The translations under genes were made by a program, and so were the position numbers. The notes under the pieces were generated by a model that was not told the origin of the DNA, did no database searches, and saw only the letters and a list, made by a program, of their open reading frames with translations. Shown here piece after piece: positions 54,067 to 63,853 of a stretch of DNA of 64,000 bases; the stretch's first letter is position 1; each line of letters begins with the position of its first letter. Origin of the DNA: Rhodoferax sp. (GTDB lineage: Bacteria > Pseudomonadota > Gammaproteobacteria > Burkholderiales > Burkholderiaceae_C); NCBI GenBank assembly GCA_024236015.1, contig JACKLK010000011.1, forward strand, positions 62,001 through 126,000, read 5' to 3'.

Positions 54067-56406
54067 CTAGCCGCCCCGTCGCGGCAAGGCGCCCAGCACG
54101 TTCTCCGCTGTCGCAGGCGCCGAAAGCTGGATCGGCATACGCCCGTCCGGATCAACCGCGCCCGCGGCCGCCCGCAGGGCCTCGTACACGCTGATCGCCA
54201 GCATGAACGGCGGCTCGCCGACGGCCTTGGAGCCGAACACGTTGTCTTCGCGGTTCGGCTCCGGCCACAGCTCGACCGTGAAATGCTCCGGGATGTCGCC
54301 GGTGGCCGGGATCTTGTAGGTGCTCGGCGCGTGGGTCGTGAGCAGGCCCTTGTCGTTCCACACCAGCTGCTCGGTGGTCAGCCAGCCCATGCCCTGCACG
54401 AAGCCGCCTTCGATCTGGCCGATGTCGATGGCCGGGTTGATGGAGCGGCCCACGTCGTGCAGGATGTCGACCTTGAGCACCCGGCTCTCGCCGGTCAGCG
54501 TGTCGATGGCCACTTCGGTGCAGGCCGCGCCATAGGCGAAGTAATAGAACGGCCGCCCGGTCAGCGTGGTCTTGTCGTAGTGGATCTTGGGCGTGCGGTA
54601 GAAGCCGTCGCTCCACAGCTGGATGCGGTTGGCATAGGCCAGGCGCACCACCTCCTCGAAGCTGCGCGTGGCCTTGGGCGAGATCACCTGGCCACCGGCA
54701 AACCGGATCGCGCCGGCGCCGCAGCCGTCCAGGCCGCAGACGAACTGGGCCAGGTTGTCGCGCACGTTGCGCGCCGCGAACTGCGCCGCGCGCCCGTTCA
54801 GGTCGGTGCCGGCCGACGCGGCGGTGGCCGACGCGTTAGGGATCTTGCTGGTGTCGCTGGCCGTGGCCAGCACCTTGTCGAACGGCACGCCGAGTTCGTC
54901 GGCCACCACCTGTGCGACCTTGGTGTTGAGCCCCTGGCCCATCTCGGTGCCGCCGTGGTTGACCTGCACGCTGCCGTCGGTATAGACGTGCACCAGCGCA
55001 CCGGCCTGGTTGAACAAGGTGGCGGTGAACGAGATGCCGAACTTGACCGGCGTGAGCGCGATGCCGCGCTTGATCACCGCGCTGGAACGGTTCCAGCGCG
55101 CGATCTCGGCGCGCCGGTGTTCGTAGCGGGCCGTTTGCGCCAGCTGGTCGATCAGCGGCTGCAGGATGTTGTCCTCCACCGGCATCTGGTAGTGGGTGAC
55201 GTTGCGCTCGTCGATGCCGTACAGGTTGCGCCGGCGCACGTCCAGCGGGTCGAGCCCGAGCGCGCGCGCGATGTCGCCCAGGATGGTCTCGATCAGGATC
55301 ACCCCCTGCGGGCCGCCGAAGCCGCGGAACGCGGTATGGCTTTGCGTGTTCGTCTTGCACCGGTACGACGCGATCTCGACGTCGGCCAGGTAATACGCGT
55401 TGTCGCAGTGGAACACCGCCCGGTCGGCGACCGGGCCGCTGAGGTCGGCCGAGAAGCCGCAGTTGGCCGCCAGCGCCAGCTGCAACCCGCACAGGCGGCC
55501 GGTGTCGTCGTAACCCACCGTGTACTGGTAGGAGAACGGATGGCGCTTGCCGGTGATCATGAAGTCGTCGTCGCGGTCCAGCCGCAGCTTGACCGGGCAG
55601 TGGTACTTGGACGCGGCGATGGCGCTCCACACCGCGAGGTGGCCGGCCTGGGTTTCCTTGCCGCCGAAGCCGCCGCCCATGCGCCGGCATTCGACGCGTA
55701 CGCCATGGTTGTCGATGCCCAGCGCGTGCGCAACCCAGTGCTGCACCTCGCCCGGATGCTGGGTGCTGGAATACACCAGCCACTGGTTCTGCTCCTGCGG
55801 CACCACGTACGCCACCTGGCCTTCGAGATAGAAGTGCTCCTGGCCGCCGACCTCCAGCGTGCCGCTGAGCCGGTGCGGCGCCTGCGCCAGCGCGGCCTTG
55901 GCGTCGCCGCGGCGCACGAACACCGGCGGCAGCACGAAACTCTCGGCCTGCATCGCCTGCTGCGTCGTCAGGATGGCGGGCAAGGCGTCGATCTGCAGCC
56001 GGACCTTGCGCGCGGCGCGCCGCGCGGCCATGGTGTCCGTGGCCAGCACCAGCCCGACCACCTGGCCGACGTGTTGCACCGTGTCGCTGGCGAAGATCGG
56101 TTCGTCGCCGGCGAACGAGGCCAGCGTCGGATCGCCCGGAATGTCGCGGCCCAGCACGATGCCGCGCACGCCGGGCATGGCCAGCGCCTCGGCGGTGTCG
56201 ACGCCGCGCAGCCGCCCGTGTGCGACCGTGGACAGGATCGGCGCCGCGTGCAGGGTGCCGCGCAGCTCGGTGATGTCGTCGACATAGGTCGCGCCGCCGC
56301 GGACCTGGGCGCGGGCGCTTTCATGCGGCCGGGACACGCCGGCGGCCGCCATCGGCTCGGTGTCGGGGCGGGTGCCGGGCAGCATGAGTTTTTCCGGTGC
56401 GTTCAT
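54067..56406 (-). CDS. xdhB: Xanthine dehydrogenase molybdopterin-binding subunit XdhB
   Basis: 779-residue molybdenum subunit. Visible motifs: RAQVRGGATYVDDITE at the start, RMGGGFGGKETQAGHLA (Mo-site region), HTAFRGFGGPQGVILIE holding the conserved Arg, GGTEMGQGLNTKVAQV, and the catalytic Glu in KAVGEPPFMLAISVYEALRAA near the C-terminus. Together with XdhA it oxidises hypoxanthine to xanthine and xanthine to urate. Its ATG overlaps the xdhA stop by 4 bases. Xanthine as substrate is supported by the urate-pathway genes around it. Confidence 0.95.
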   Translation of the reverse strand: MNAPEKLMLPGTRPDTEPMAAAGVSRPHESARAQVRGGATYVDDITELRGTLHAAPILSTVAHGRLRGVDTAEALAMPGVRGIVLGRDIPGDPTLASFAGDEPIFASDTVQHVGQVVGLVLATDTMAARRAARKVRLQIDALPAILTTQQAMQAESFVLPPVFVRRGDAKAALAQAPHRLSGTLEVGGQEHFYLEGQVAYVVPQEQNQWLVYSSTQHPGEVQHWVAHALGIDNHGVRVECRRMGGGFGGKETQAGHLAVWSAIAASKYHCPVKLRLDRDDDFMITGKRHPFSYQYTVGYDDTGRLCGLQLALAANCGFSADLSGPVADRAVFHCDNAYYLADVEIASYRCKTNTQSHTAFRGFGGPQGVILIETILGDIARALGLDPLDVRRRNLYGIDERNVTHYQMPVEDNILQPLIDQLAQTARYEHRRAEIARWNRSSAVIKRGIALTPVKFGISFTATLFNQAGALVHVYTDGSVQVNHGGTEMGQGLNTKVAQVVADELGVPFDKVLATASDTSKIPNASATAASAGTDLNGRAAQFAARNVRDNLAQFVCGLDGCGAGAIRFAGGQVISPKATRSFEEVVRLAYANRIQLWSDGFYRTPKIHYDKTTLTGRPFYYFAYGAACTEVAIDTLTGESRVLKVDILHDVGRSINPAIDIGQIEGGFVQGMGWLTTEQLVWNDKGLLTTHAPSTYKIPATGDIPEHFTVELWPEPNREDNVFGSKAVGEPPFMLAISVYEALRAAAGAVDPDGRMPIQLSAPATAENVLGALPRRGG

Positions 56407-57890
56407 GCGGCTTCTCCTTGCGGTGCGAACGACTCCAGGTTGATCGCCTGCATGCCCTGGCTCTCCAGCCAGAAGCGGTGCATCAGGTTGCCCAGCACGG
56501 TGCTGCGGTAGCCGGCGCTGGCGCGCATGTCCGAGATCGGCTGGAACTCGCTGCGCAAGGCGTCACCGGCCTGCCGGGCCGCCGCTGCGCTCCAGGCTAC
56601 GCCCGTCAATGCGGCCTCGGCGCGGCGGGCGCGTACCGGTGTTGCCGCCACGCCGCCCACGCCGATGGACGCGGCAACGACCCGGCCGCCGTCGATGCGC
56701 AGGTTCACGGCCAGGCAGATGGCCGAGATGTCGTCGTCGAAACGCTTGGAGATCTTGTAGACCCGCGCGCATTCGCCGTCGACCGGCAGCGGCACCTTGA
56801 TCCAGGCCAGCAGTTCGTCCGCGGCCATGACGTTGCTGCGGTAGCCGGTGTACAGGGCCTCGAGCGGCATCTCCCGGTGCCCGCGGGTACTCATCAGCAC
56901 CACGTTGGTGCCAAGCGCGATCAGCAGCGGCATGCTGTCGCCGATGGGCGAGCCGTTGGCGACATTGCCGCCGAGCGTGCCGGAGTTGCGCACCGGCAGG
57001 CCGGCGAACCGGCTGGCGAACGCCTGCAACTGCGGGCGGTCCTGCGCCAGCGCCGCATAGGCGTCGTGCAGCGGAACCGCCGCGCCGATGGCCACATGGT
57101 GGGGATAACGCTCGATGCGGCGCAGTTCGGCGGCACGGGTGACGTCGAGCACCTGGTCGAAGCGACGATGCTGCTTGGTGACCCACAACCCGACGTCGGT
57201 GCAGCCGGCCACGACCTGGGCCTCGGGATATTGCGCGCGGGCCTGCAGCAGCGCGTCCAGCGTGCGCGGCGCCAGGTAGGCCGGCGTTGCCGCCGGCCCC
57301 CCGCCGCCGGCCGCGGCGGGCTCGGGGGCCCGGGCCAGCTGCTGCAGCTGCGCGAGCACGGCGCCTTCGGCGACATCGGCCCGGGGCAGGCGGGCCATGG
57401 CCTGCGCCGCATCCAGGATCGGCCGGTAGCCGGTGCAGCGGCACAGGTTGCCGGAGAGTTCCTGCTGCGCCAGCGCGCGGTCGATGGTCCGGCCCTGCAC
57501 CACGTGGTTCTGGTACATGCCGAACAGGCTCATGACGAAACCGGGGGTGCAGAAGCCGCACTGCGAGCCGTGGCTCCGTACCATGGCCTCCTGGGCCGGA
57601 TGCAGGGCGCCGTCGCTGCCCGCGAGGTCCTCGACCGTCCACAAGGCCATGCCGTCGATGGAGTGCGCCAGCCGGATGCAGCTGTTGACGGCGCGAAACC
57701 GCAGGCCATCGCCGTGGGGCTCGGCCAGCACGACGGTGCAGGCGCCGCAGTCGCCTTCGCCGCAGCCCTCCTTGGTGCCGGTGCAGGCCAGGTCTTCGCG
57801 CAGCAGGTCGAGCAGGGTGCGGTCGGGGGGGACGTTGTCCAGGGTCTGGATGGCGCCGCGGCGGATGAATCGGATGGTCTGGTGGTGCAT
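56403..57890 (-). CDS. xdhA: Xanthine dehydrogenase small subunit XdhA (2Fe-2S and FAD)
   Basis: 495-residue subunit. Two [2Fe-2S] sites are intact: Cys43, Cys48, Cys51 (CGEGDCGAC) with Cys71, and Cys111, Cys114 with the pair at 150/152 (QCGFCTPG and CRCTGYRPI). The FAD domain has VVAGCTDVGLWVTKQ and SGTLGGNVANGSPIGDSMPLLIALG. Electrons from the molybdenum centre pass through the clusters to FAD and NAD+. The ATG at 57890 is preferred over a TTG 39 bases upstream. A LysR gene is divergent from it, with 139 bases between. Confidence 0.95.
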   Translation of the reverse strand: MHHQTIRFIRRGAIQTLDNVPPDRTLLDLLREDLACTGTKEGCGEGDCGACTVVLAEPHGDGLRFRAVNSCIRLAHSIDGMALWTVEDLAGSDGALHPAQEAMVRSHGSQCGFCTPGFVMSLFGMYQNHVVQGRTIDRALAQQELSGNLCRCTGYRPILDAAQAMARLPRADVAEGAVLAQLQQLARAPEPAAAGGGGPAATPAYLAPRTLDALLQARAQYPEAQVVAGCTDVGLWVTKQHRRFDQVLDVTRAAELRRIERYPHHVAIGAAVPLHDAYAALAQDRPQLQAFASRFAGLPVRNSGTLGGNVANGSPIGDSMPLLIALGTNVVLMSTRGHREMPLEALYTGYRSNVMAADELLAWIKVPLPVDGECARVYKISKRFDDDISAICLAVNLRIDGGRVVAASIGVGGVAATPVRARRAEAALTGVAWSAAAARQAGDALRSEFQPISDMRASAGYRSTVLGNLMHRFWLESQGMQAINLESFAPQGEAA

Positions 57891-57991
57891 GGTGTGTCGT
57901 GACGGTGCAAGGCGGCCGGGGAGGCGCAAGTTCTGCGCCAGTACGCGCGGGCGCGACTCATGCCGAAACTACGCGCTTGGGCAGGACGCGG

Positions 57992-58009
57992 CATACACGC
58001 TAGCATATG
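57992..58009. promoter_or_regulatory. Candidate LysR box in the xdhA/lysR gap
   Basis: CATA (57992-57995) and TATG (58006-58009) form short inverted arms around ten bases including GCTAGC, in an unusually AT-rich patch 20 bases before the LysR ATG. Position suits an autoregulatory LysR site; the motif itself is weak. Confidence 0.25.
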
Positions 58010-58029
58010 GACGCCATTGCACTGCCTGT

Positions 58030-58974
58030 ATGCGAGACCACGCCATCTTCGACAAGATCGACCTTCATTTGATCAGGGTCTTGCATACCGTGTTGACAGA
58101 ACGCAGTGTTTCGCGCGCCGCCGTCCGACTGGGCATGCACCAGCCGGCGGTCAGCGCGTCGCTCAAGCGGCTGCGCGATTTCGCCCAGGACCCCTTGTTG
58201 GTGCGCGCCGGTGGCGGCATGGTGCCCACGGAGGCCGGTTCGCGCATGATCGAGACCAGCGCCAGCATCCTGCGCAGCGCCGAGGTGTTGTTCGCCGACG
58301 CACGGAGCTTCGATCCGCCCCGGGCCGAACATCTGTTCCGCATCGCCGCCAGCGACTACCTCGATACCCAGTTCCTGCCCCGGCTGGTCGGGCAGATCAA
58401 GTCCCAGGCTCCGCTGTGCGGCATCGAGATCCTGCCGCTGTCGCGCGACACCGACTACCGCAACCAGCTGGCCCAGGGGGAGGTCGACATCGTGATCGGC
58501 AACTGGAGCACGCCGCCGGACGATCTGCACCTGGGCTCGCTGTTCGACGACGAGGTCGTGTCCATGGTCTCGGAGCACCATCCCGCGGTGCGCCGCGGCT
58601 GGGACCAGCAGGACTGGCTGGCGGCCGACCATGTCGCGCCCGGTGCGACCCATCCGGGTGCCAAGGGCGTGATCGACGAGCATCTGGAGGTGCTGGGCCT
58701 GCGGCGCCGGATCAGCGTGCGCGTGGCCCATTTCGGCCTGATGCCCGCCATGGTGGCATCAAGCTTGCTAGTGCTGACCACCGGTCGTGCGTACTGCGAA
58801 CGGTTTGCCGGGCGACTGCCGGTGTGTATCCTGCCGTGTCCGGTGCCGTTCCCGCGCATGCGGTATTACCAGCTCTGGCATGCCCGCAGCCACGGCTCGG
58901 CGGCGGGCCGGTGGCTGCGTGAACGCGTCAAGGCGGTGGCGGCCGGCTTGCCGCACGAGGCGACGACCGATTGA
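58030..58974 (+). CDS. LysR-family transcriptional regulator (probable xdh regulator)
   Basis: 314-residue LysR protein. The helix-turn-helix region FDKIDLHLIRVLHTVLTERSVSRAAVRLGMHQPAVSASLKRLRD starts at residue 6, and PLLVRAGGGMVPTEAG follows. The effector domain has FRIAASDYLDTQFLPRLVGQI and GEVDIVIGNW, typical of the NodD/LinR-like branch. It is divergent from xdhA, the classic arrangement for control of the neighbouring operon, and it precedes the BMP-type transporter operon by 79 bases. The effector is unknown; a purine is likely from context. Confidence 0.88.
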   Translation: MRDHAIFDKIDLHLIRVLHTVLTERSVSRAAVRLGMHQPAVSASLKRLRDFAQDPLLVRAGGGMVPTEAGSRMIETSASILRSAEVLFADARSFDPPRAEHLFRIAASDYLDTQFLPRLVGQIKSQAPLCGIEILPLSRDTDYRNQLAQGEVDIVIGNWSTPPDDLHLGSLFDDEVVSMVSEHHPAVRRGWDQQDWLAADHVAPGATHPGAKGVIDEHLEVLGLRRRISVRVAHFGLMPAMVASSLLVLTTGRAYCERFAGRLPVCILPCPVPFPRMRYYQLWHARSHGSAAGRWLRERVKAVAAGLPHEATTD

Positions 58975-59053
58975 CGGGGCGCGACGACAATGTTTCCCTG
59001 CAACCGGACCTGCAACCTGCGCCCGCGGGCGCATCGATGAGCGACAAGCCAGG

Positions 59054-60580
59054 ATGACCACGACCACGACGGCACGACTGCAATTGAAGGGCATCACCAA
59101 GCGGTATCCGTCGGTGGTGGCGAACAGCGAGGTGTCGCTGACGGTGATGCCGGGCGAAACCCATGCCGTGCTCGGCGAGAACGGCGCCGGCAAGTCCACG
59201 CTGATGAAGATCATCTACGGCTCGGTCAAGCCCGATGCCGGCAGCGTGGTGTTCAACGGCGAGCCGGTGCACATCCGCAATCCGCAGGAGGCGCGGGCGA
59301 TGGGCATCAGCATGGTGTTCCAGCATTTCAGCCTGTTCGACACCATCACCGTGGCCGAGAACGTCTGGCTGGGGCTGGCCAGGACCCTGTCGCTGGCCGA
59401 AGTCACCCGGTCCATCGTGTCCAAGGCCCAGGAATACGGCCTGGACATCGACCCGGCGCGACCGGTGCACACGCTCAGCGTGGGCGAGATGCAGCGGGTC
59501 GAGATCATCCGGGCGCTGCTGACCAACCCCCAGTTGCTGATCCTGGACGAGCCCACCTCGGTGCTGACGCCGCAGGCGGTCGACAAGTTGTTCATCGTGC
59601 TCAAGAAGCTGGCCTCCGAAGGCTGCAGCATCCTGTACATCAGCCACAAGCTGCACGAGATCCGCGAACTGTGCACCGCCTGCACCGTGCTGCGCGGCGG
59701 CAAGGTCACCGGGGTGTGCAACCCGGCCGACGAAACGAATGCGTCGCTGTCGCGCCTGATGATCGGGGCCGAGCCGCCGGAGTTGACCCACCGCGAGCAA
59801 AAGCCCGGCGCGCCGGTGCTGCAGGTCTCCAGCCTGAGCCTGGCGCGCGAGGACCAGTTCGGCGTCGACCTCGACGACGTGTCGCTGCAGGTCTGCGCCG
59901 GCGAGGTGGTGGGCATCGCCGGTGTCTCGGGCAACGGCCAGCGCGAACTGCTGTATGCCTTGTCCGGCGAAGACTGCCGCGCCCGCGCCGGCAGCATCCG
60001 CATGGGAGAGGTCGACATGGCGGCGCTGCATCCGGGAGCGCGGCGCAAGCTCGGCCTGCATTTCGTGCCCGAGGAGCGGCTGGGGCGTGGCGCCGTGCCC
60101 ACGCTGGGGCTGGCGCACAACCTGCTGCTGACCCGCAACGAGGCCTTGTCCGGGCCCATGCACTGGATCCACCTGGGCCAGTTGCGCGCGCAGGCGGCCG
60201 ACATCATCCGGCGCTTCAACGTCAAGGCGGGCGGGCCGGATTCCGCCGCCCGGTCCCTGTCCGGCGGCAATCTGCAGAAATTCATCGTCGGGCGCGAGAT
60301 CGACGCCCGGCCCAAGCTGCTGATCGTCTCGCAACCGACCTGGGGCGTGGACGTGGGCGCGTCGGCCCAGATCCGCAGCGAGATCCTGGAGCTGCGCGAC
60401 CAGGGCTGTGCGGTGCTGGTGGTCAGCGAGGAGCTCGACGAACTGTTCGAACTCAGCGACCGGCTGCACGTGATCGCCAAGGGGCGGCTGTCGCCGTCGG
60501 TGCCGATCGCGCAGGCCACGGTGGAGAAGATCGGCGAGTGGATGAGCGGATTGTGGGAGGCCGACCATGCTCAGGCTTGA
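59054..60580 (+). CDS. BMP-type (nucleoside/purine) ABC transporter ATPase
   Basis: 508-residue protein with two ABC domains. The first has Walker A GENGAGKST, Q-loop MVFQHFSLFDTITV, signature LSVGEMQRVEIIRAL and Walker B LLILDEPTS. The second has the degenerate Walker A GVSGNGQRE and signature LSGGNLQKFIVGREI, then LLIVSQPTWGVDVGA, the arrangement of RbsA/MglA-like and NupA-type ATPases. It powers import of purine nucleosides or bases with the two permeases and BMP receptor that follow. It overlaps the first permease gene by 14 bases. Confidence 0.93.
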   Translation: MTTTTTARLQLKGITKRYPSVVANSEVSLTVMPGETHAVLGENGAGKSTLMKIIYGSVKPDAGSVVFNGEPVHIRNPQEARAMGISMVFQHFSLFDTITVAENVWLGLARTLSLAEVTRSIVSKAQEYGLDIDPARPVHTLSVGEMQRVEIIRALLTNPQLLILDEPTSVLTPQAVDKLFIVLKKLASEGCSILYISHKLHEIRELCTACTVLRGGKVTGVCNPADETNASLSRLMIGAEPPELTHREQKPGAPVLQVSSLSLAREDQFGVDLDDVSLQVCAGEVVGIAGVSGNGQRELLYALSGEDCRARAGSIRMGEVDMAALHPGARRKLGLHFVPEERLGRGAVPTLGLAHNLLLTRNEALSGPMHWIHLGQLRAQAADIIRRFNVKAGGPDSAARSLSGGNLQKFIVGREIDARPKLLIVSQPTWGVDVGASAQIRSEILELRDQGCAVLVVSEELDELFELSDRLHVIAKGRLSPSVPIAQATVEKIGEWMSGLWEADHAQA

Positions 60581-61634
60581 AGCGCGGCCCCAGCCCTCGG
60601 CCCTGTGGAGCTACGGCTCGCCGATCCTGGCCCTGCTGCTCACCGTGGTGATCGGCGTCGTCATGTTCGTCGCGCTGGGCAAGGACCCGCTGCGCGGGCT
60701 CGAGATGTTCTTCTGGCTGCCGATCAGCAGCGGCTACCAGGTGGGCGAGCTGCTGGTCAAGGCCACGCCGCTGCTGATCATCGCGCTGGGGCTGGCGATC
60801 TGCTTTCGCTCCAATGTGTGGAACATCGGCGCCGAAGGCCAATACGTCATCGGTGCCATCTTCGCCGGCGGCGTCGCGCTGATGGCCGACAAGACCACCG
60901 GCGCCTGGATCCTGGTGCCGATCGTGCTCGCCGGTGTGCTCGGCGGCATGGTGTGGGCCGCCATCACCGCGCTGCTGCGCGACCGCTTCAATGCCAACGA
61001 GATCCTGGTCAGCCTGATGCTGGTCTATGTCGCGGTGCAACTGCTCAGCTACCTGGTGGGCGGGCCCTGGAAGGATCCGCAGGGTTTCAACTTCCCGCAG
61101 ACCAAGACCTTCGAGGCGATCACGCGGATTCCCCGCCTGTTCGACGGCTCGCGCGTGAGCATCGGCGTGTTGTTCGCCGTCGTCGGCGTGCTGGCGATGT
61201 GGGTCTTCCTGTTCCGCACCCGCGCCGGCTTCGCGCAGCAGGTCGGCGGCCTGGCGCCGGCCGCCGCGCGGTATGCCGGTTATTCGTCGCGCCAGGCCTT
61301 GTGGACGGCGCTGCTGATCTCCGGCGGCGCGGCCGGCCTGGCCGGCGCGCTCGAGGTGGCCGGGCCGATCGGCCAGCTCACGACCTACCTGCCGGCCGGT
61401 TACGGCTTTGCGGCCATCATCGTGGCCTACGTGGGGCGCCTGCATCCGGTGGGCATGGTGTTCTCGGCCATCCTGATGAGCATGTTCTACATCGGCGGCG
61501 AGATGGCGCAGTCCCGCCTGGGCCTGACCAAGTCGCTGACCGGCGTGTTCCAGGGCCTGTTGCTGTTCTGCCTGCTGGCCTGCGATACCTTGGTGAACTA
61601 CCGGCTGCGGATCGGCCGTGCGGGGAGGGCATGA
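60567..61634 (+). CDS. BMP-type ABC transporter permease 1
   Basis: 355-residue permease of the BPD_transp_2 family. Segments LIIALGLAICFRSNVWNIGAEGQYVIGAIFAGGVAL and ALLRDRFNANEILVSLMLVYVAVQLLSYLVGGPWKDPQGFNFP are hallmarks of the YufP/NupP-like branch. About nine hydrophobic helices are visible. Its stop and the start of the second permease overlap within ATGATG/TGA, so translation is coupled. Confidence 0.93.
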   Translation: MLRLEARPQPSALWSYGSPILALLLTVVIGVVMFVALGKDPLRGLEMFFWLPISSGYQVGELLVKATPLLIIALGLAICFRSNVWNIGAEGQYVIGAIFAGGVALMADKTTGAWILVPIVLAGVLGGMVWAAITALLRDRFNANEILVSLMLVYVAVQLLSYLVGGPWKDPQGFNFPQTKTFEAITRIPRLFDGSRVSIGVLFAVVGVLAMWVFLFRTRAGFAQQVGGLAPAAARYAGYSSRQALWTALLISGGAAGLAGALEVAGPIGQLTTYLPAGYGFAAIIVAYVGRLHPVGMVFSAILMSMFYIGGEMAQSRLGLTKSLTGVFQGLLLFCLLACDTLVNYRLRIGRAGRA

Positions 61635-62554
61635 TGGATTCCTATGCATTGCTGGTCGCAGCCACCCTCAACGCCGGCACCGTGCTGGCGCTGGCCTCGC
61701 TGGGCCTGCTGATCAACGAGAAGGTCGGCATCGTCAACCTGGGCGCCGAGGGCATGATGCTGTGCGCGGCGATCGCCGGTTTCGCCACCGTCGTGCACAC
61801 CGGCAGCGACGGCCTGGGTTTTGTCGCCGGCATCGCCGCCGGCGCGGTGCTGGCGGCCCTGTTCGGCCTGCTGGTGATCTGGCTCAACACCAACCAGTAC
61901 GCGACCGGGCTGGCGCTGACGCTGTTCGGCGCCGGTTTCTCCGCCTTCGTCGGGACCGGCTACGTGCAGGCCCGCATGCCGGAGCGGCCGTCGTTCGCGA
62001 TTCCCGGGCTGGCCGACATTCCGCTGCTGGGCCCGGCGCTGTTTCGCCACCATCCGCTGGTCTACCTGACCGTGCTCTTCGCCGCCGCGCTGATCTGGTT
62101 CATGTACCGGACCCGCGCCGGGCTGGTGATGCGCAGCGTCGGCGAGAGTCCGGAATCGGCCCACGCGCTGGGGTATCCGGTGCGGCGCATCCGGCTGTTG
62201 GCGGTGGTGGTGGGCGGCGCATTGTGCGGCCTGGCCGGCGCCTACCTGTCCATCATCTACACCCCGCTGTGGGTCGAGGGCATGGTGTCGGGCAAGGGCT
62301 GGATCGCGCTGGCGCTGACCACCTTCGCCACCTGGCGACCGGCACGGGTATTGCTAGGTGCCTATCTGTTTGGCGGTGTGACCATGCTGCAGTTCCATCT
62401 GCAAGGTATCGGCGTCGAGGTGCCGAGCCAGTTCCTGACCATGCTGCCCTACCTGGCCACGATCGTCGTGCTGGCACTGATTTCGCGCAACCCGCAGTGG
62501 ATTCGCATCAATATGCCGGCATCGATCGGAAAGCCGTTTTATCCCGGCTCATAA
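61631..62554 (+). CDS. BMP-type ABC transporter permease 2
   Basis: 307-residue permease of the BPD_transp_2 family. It starts YALLVAATLNAGTVLALASLGLLINEKVGIVNLGAEGMMLCAAIAGF, nearly invariant in YufQ/NupQ-like subunits, and has NTNQYATGLALTLFGAGFSAFVG and GKGWIALALTTFATWRP. It starts at one of two adjacent ATG codons (61631 or 61634) behind a GGGGAGGG ribosome site. It forms the heteromeric channel with permease 1. Confidence 0.92.
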   Translation: MMDSYALLVAATLNAGTVLALASLGLLINEKVGIVNLGAEGMMLCAAIAGFATVVHTGSDGLGFVAGIAAGAVLAALFGLLVIWLNTNQYATGLALTLFGAGFSAFVGTGYVQARMPERPSFAIPGLADIPLLGPALFRHHPLVYLTVLFAAALIWFMYRTRAGLVMRSVGESPESAHALGYPVRRIRLLAVVVGGALCGLAGAYLSIIYTPLWVEGMVSGKGWIALALTTFATWRPARVLLGAYLFGGVTMLQFHLQGIGVEVPSQFLTMLPYLATIVVLALISRNPQWIRINMPASIGKPFYPGS

Positions 62555-62589
62555 TCGAGTGTTTCGCTGATCCCTCATCAAGGAAGACC

Positions 62590-63753
62590 ATGACTGACCT
62601 GAAAAAACGATCCCTGATCCAGATGGCCGCGTTGTCGGCCATTGCCGCCGCCGTATTGACCGGTTGCGGCAAGAAAGAGGAACCGGCGCCCGCTCCGGCG
62701 CCGGAACCCGCACCCGCGGCGGCCGCCGCGCCGGCCAAGCCCGAGCCGCTGAAGATCGCGTTCGCCTACGTCGGCCCGGTCGGCGACGGCGGCTGGACCT
62801 ACGCGCACGACCAGGGCCGCAAGGCGGTCGAGCAGGAGTTCGGCGACAAGGTCGTGACCTCGTTCGTCGAGAACGTGCCCGAGTCGGCCGATGCCGAACG
62901 CGTGCTGCGCGACATGGCCAGCCAGGGCAACCAGCTGATCTTCGGCACCACCTTCGGCTACATGGAGCCGATGCTCAAGATCGCGGCCGACTTCAAGGAC
63001 GTCAAGTTCGAGCATGCGACCGGCTACAAGCAGGCCGAGAACATGCGCACCTATGACAGCCGCACCTACGAAGGCGCCTACATGGCCGGTGTCATCGCCG
63101 GCAAGATGACCAAGAGCAATACGCTGGGCGTGGTCGCGTCGGTGCCGATTCCCGAGGTGATCCGCAACATCAACAGCTTCACGCTGGGTGCGCAGTCGAG
63201 CAATCCGAAGATCAAGACCAAGGTGGTCTGGGTCAACGAATGGTTCAACCCGCCAAAGGAAACCGAGGCGGCGACCTCGCTGATCAACGGCGGTGCCGAC
63301 GTGTTGTTCCAGAACACCGACTCGCCGGCCGTGCTCAAGACCGCACAGGACAAGGGCAAGCGTGCATTCGGCTGGGATTCCGACATGACCGCCTACGGTC
63401 CCAAGGCCCACCTGGGTTCGGCCATCATCAACTGGGCGCCGTATTACATCCAGGCCACCAAGGAAGCGCTGGACGGCACCTGGAAGGGCGGCGGCGGCGT
63501 GTGGTGGGGCCACAAGGAAGGCGCCATCGACATGGTGTCCATCGCCGAGGACGTGCCGGCCGAGACCAAGGCCCGCATCGACGAGATCAAGGCCGGCCTG
63601 AAGGAAGGCACGTTCGCGATCTGGAAGGGTCCGATCGTGGGCCAGGACGGCAAGGAGATCCTGGCCAAGGACGTCGTGGCCGATGACAAGTTCCTGGGCG
63701 GCGTGAACTTCTACGTCAAGGGCGTCGAAGGCAAGGTGCCCGGCAGCAAGTAA
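62590..63753 (+). CDS. BMP-family purine/nucleoside-binding lipoprotein
   Basis: 387-residue receptor. Its lipoprotein signal ends in the lipobox VLTGC with Cys26, followed by an Ala/Pro/Glu-rich linker (EEPAPAPAPEPAPA and more) to about residue 55. The BMP fold begins LKIAFAYVGPVGDGGWTYAHDQGRKAVEQEFG. Further segments: NQLIFGTTFGYMEPMLKIAADF, YDSRTYEGAYMAGVIAGKMTK and LFQNTDSPAVLKTAQDKGKRAFGWDSDM. It is tethered in the envelope and gives ligand to the permeases encoded just upstream. Two hairpins follow the stop before the deaminase gene. Confidence 0.94.
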   Translation: MTDLKKRSLIQMAALSAIAAAVLTGCGKKEEPAPAPAPEPAPAAAAAPAKPEPLKIAFAYVGPVGDGGWTYAHDQGRKAVEQEFGDKVVTSFVENVPESADAERVLRDMASQGNQLIFGTTFGYMEPMLKIAADFKDVKFEHATGYKQAENMRTYDSRTYEGAYMAGVIAGKMTKSNTLGVVASVPIPEVIRNINSFTLGAQSSNPKIKTKVVWVNEWFNPPKETEAATSLINGGADVLFQNTDSPAVLKTAQDKGKRAFGWDSDMTAYGPKAHLGSAIINWAPYYIQATKEALDGTWKGGGGVWWGHKEGAIDMVSIAEDVPAETKARIDEIKAGLKEGTFAIWKGPIVGQDGKEILAKDVVADDKFLGGVNFYVKGVEGKVPGSK

Positions 63754-63766
63754 GCAGCAGTCCGCC

Positions 63767-63793
63767 GGCCCCGTCGCCGCCAGGCGCGGGGCC
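63767..63793. repeat. GC hairpin after the BMP receptor gene
   Basis: GGCCCCG (63767-63773) pairs with CGGGGCC (63787-63793) across 13 bases. It is 13 bases beyond the stop of the receptor gene and is followed by a stronger terminator-like stem, a tandem arrangement that would protect the receptor mRNA 3' end. Confidence 0.45.
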
Positions 63794-63801
63794 TTGCCTG
63801 C

Positions 63802-63834
63802 AAGGGCTGCCCGATGGCAGCCCTTTTGTGTTTT
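63802..63834 (+). terminator. Intrinsic terminator between BMP receptor and deaminase
   Basis: A perfect 10-base stem (AAGGGCTGCC at 63802-63811, its complement at 63816-63825) with a 4-base CGAT loop is followed by a T-rich run TTGTGTTTT. It lies 20 bases before the start of the deaminase gene and likely causes partial termination, so the deaminase is made at lower level than the receptor. Confidence 0.75.
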
Positions 63835-63853
63835 CGAGAGGAAGGATGCCACC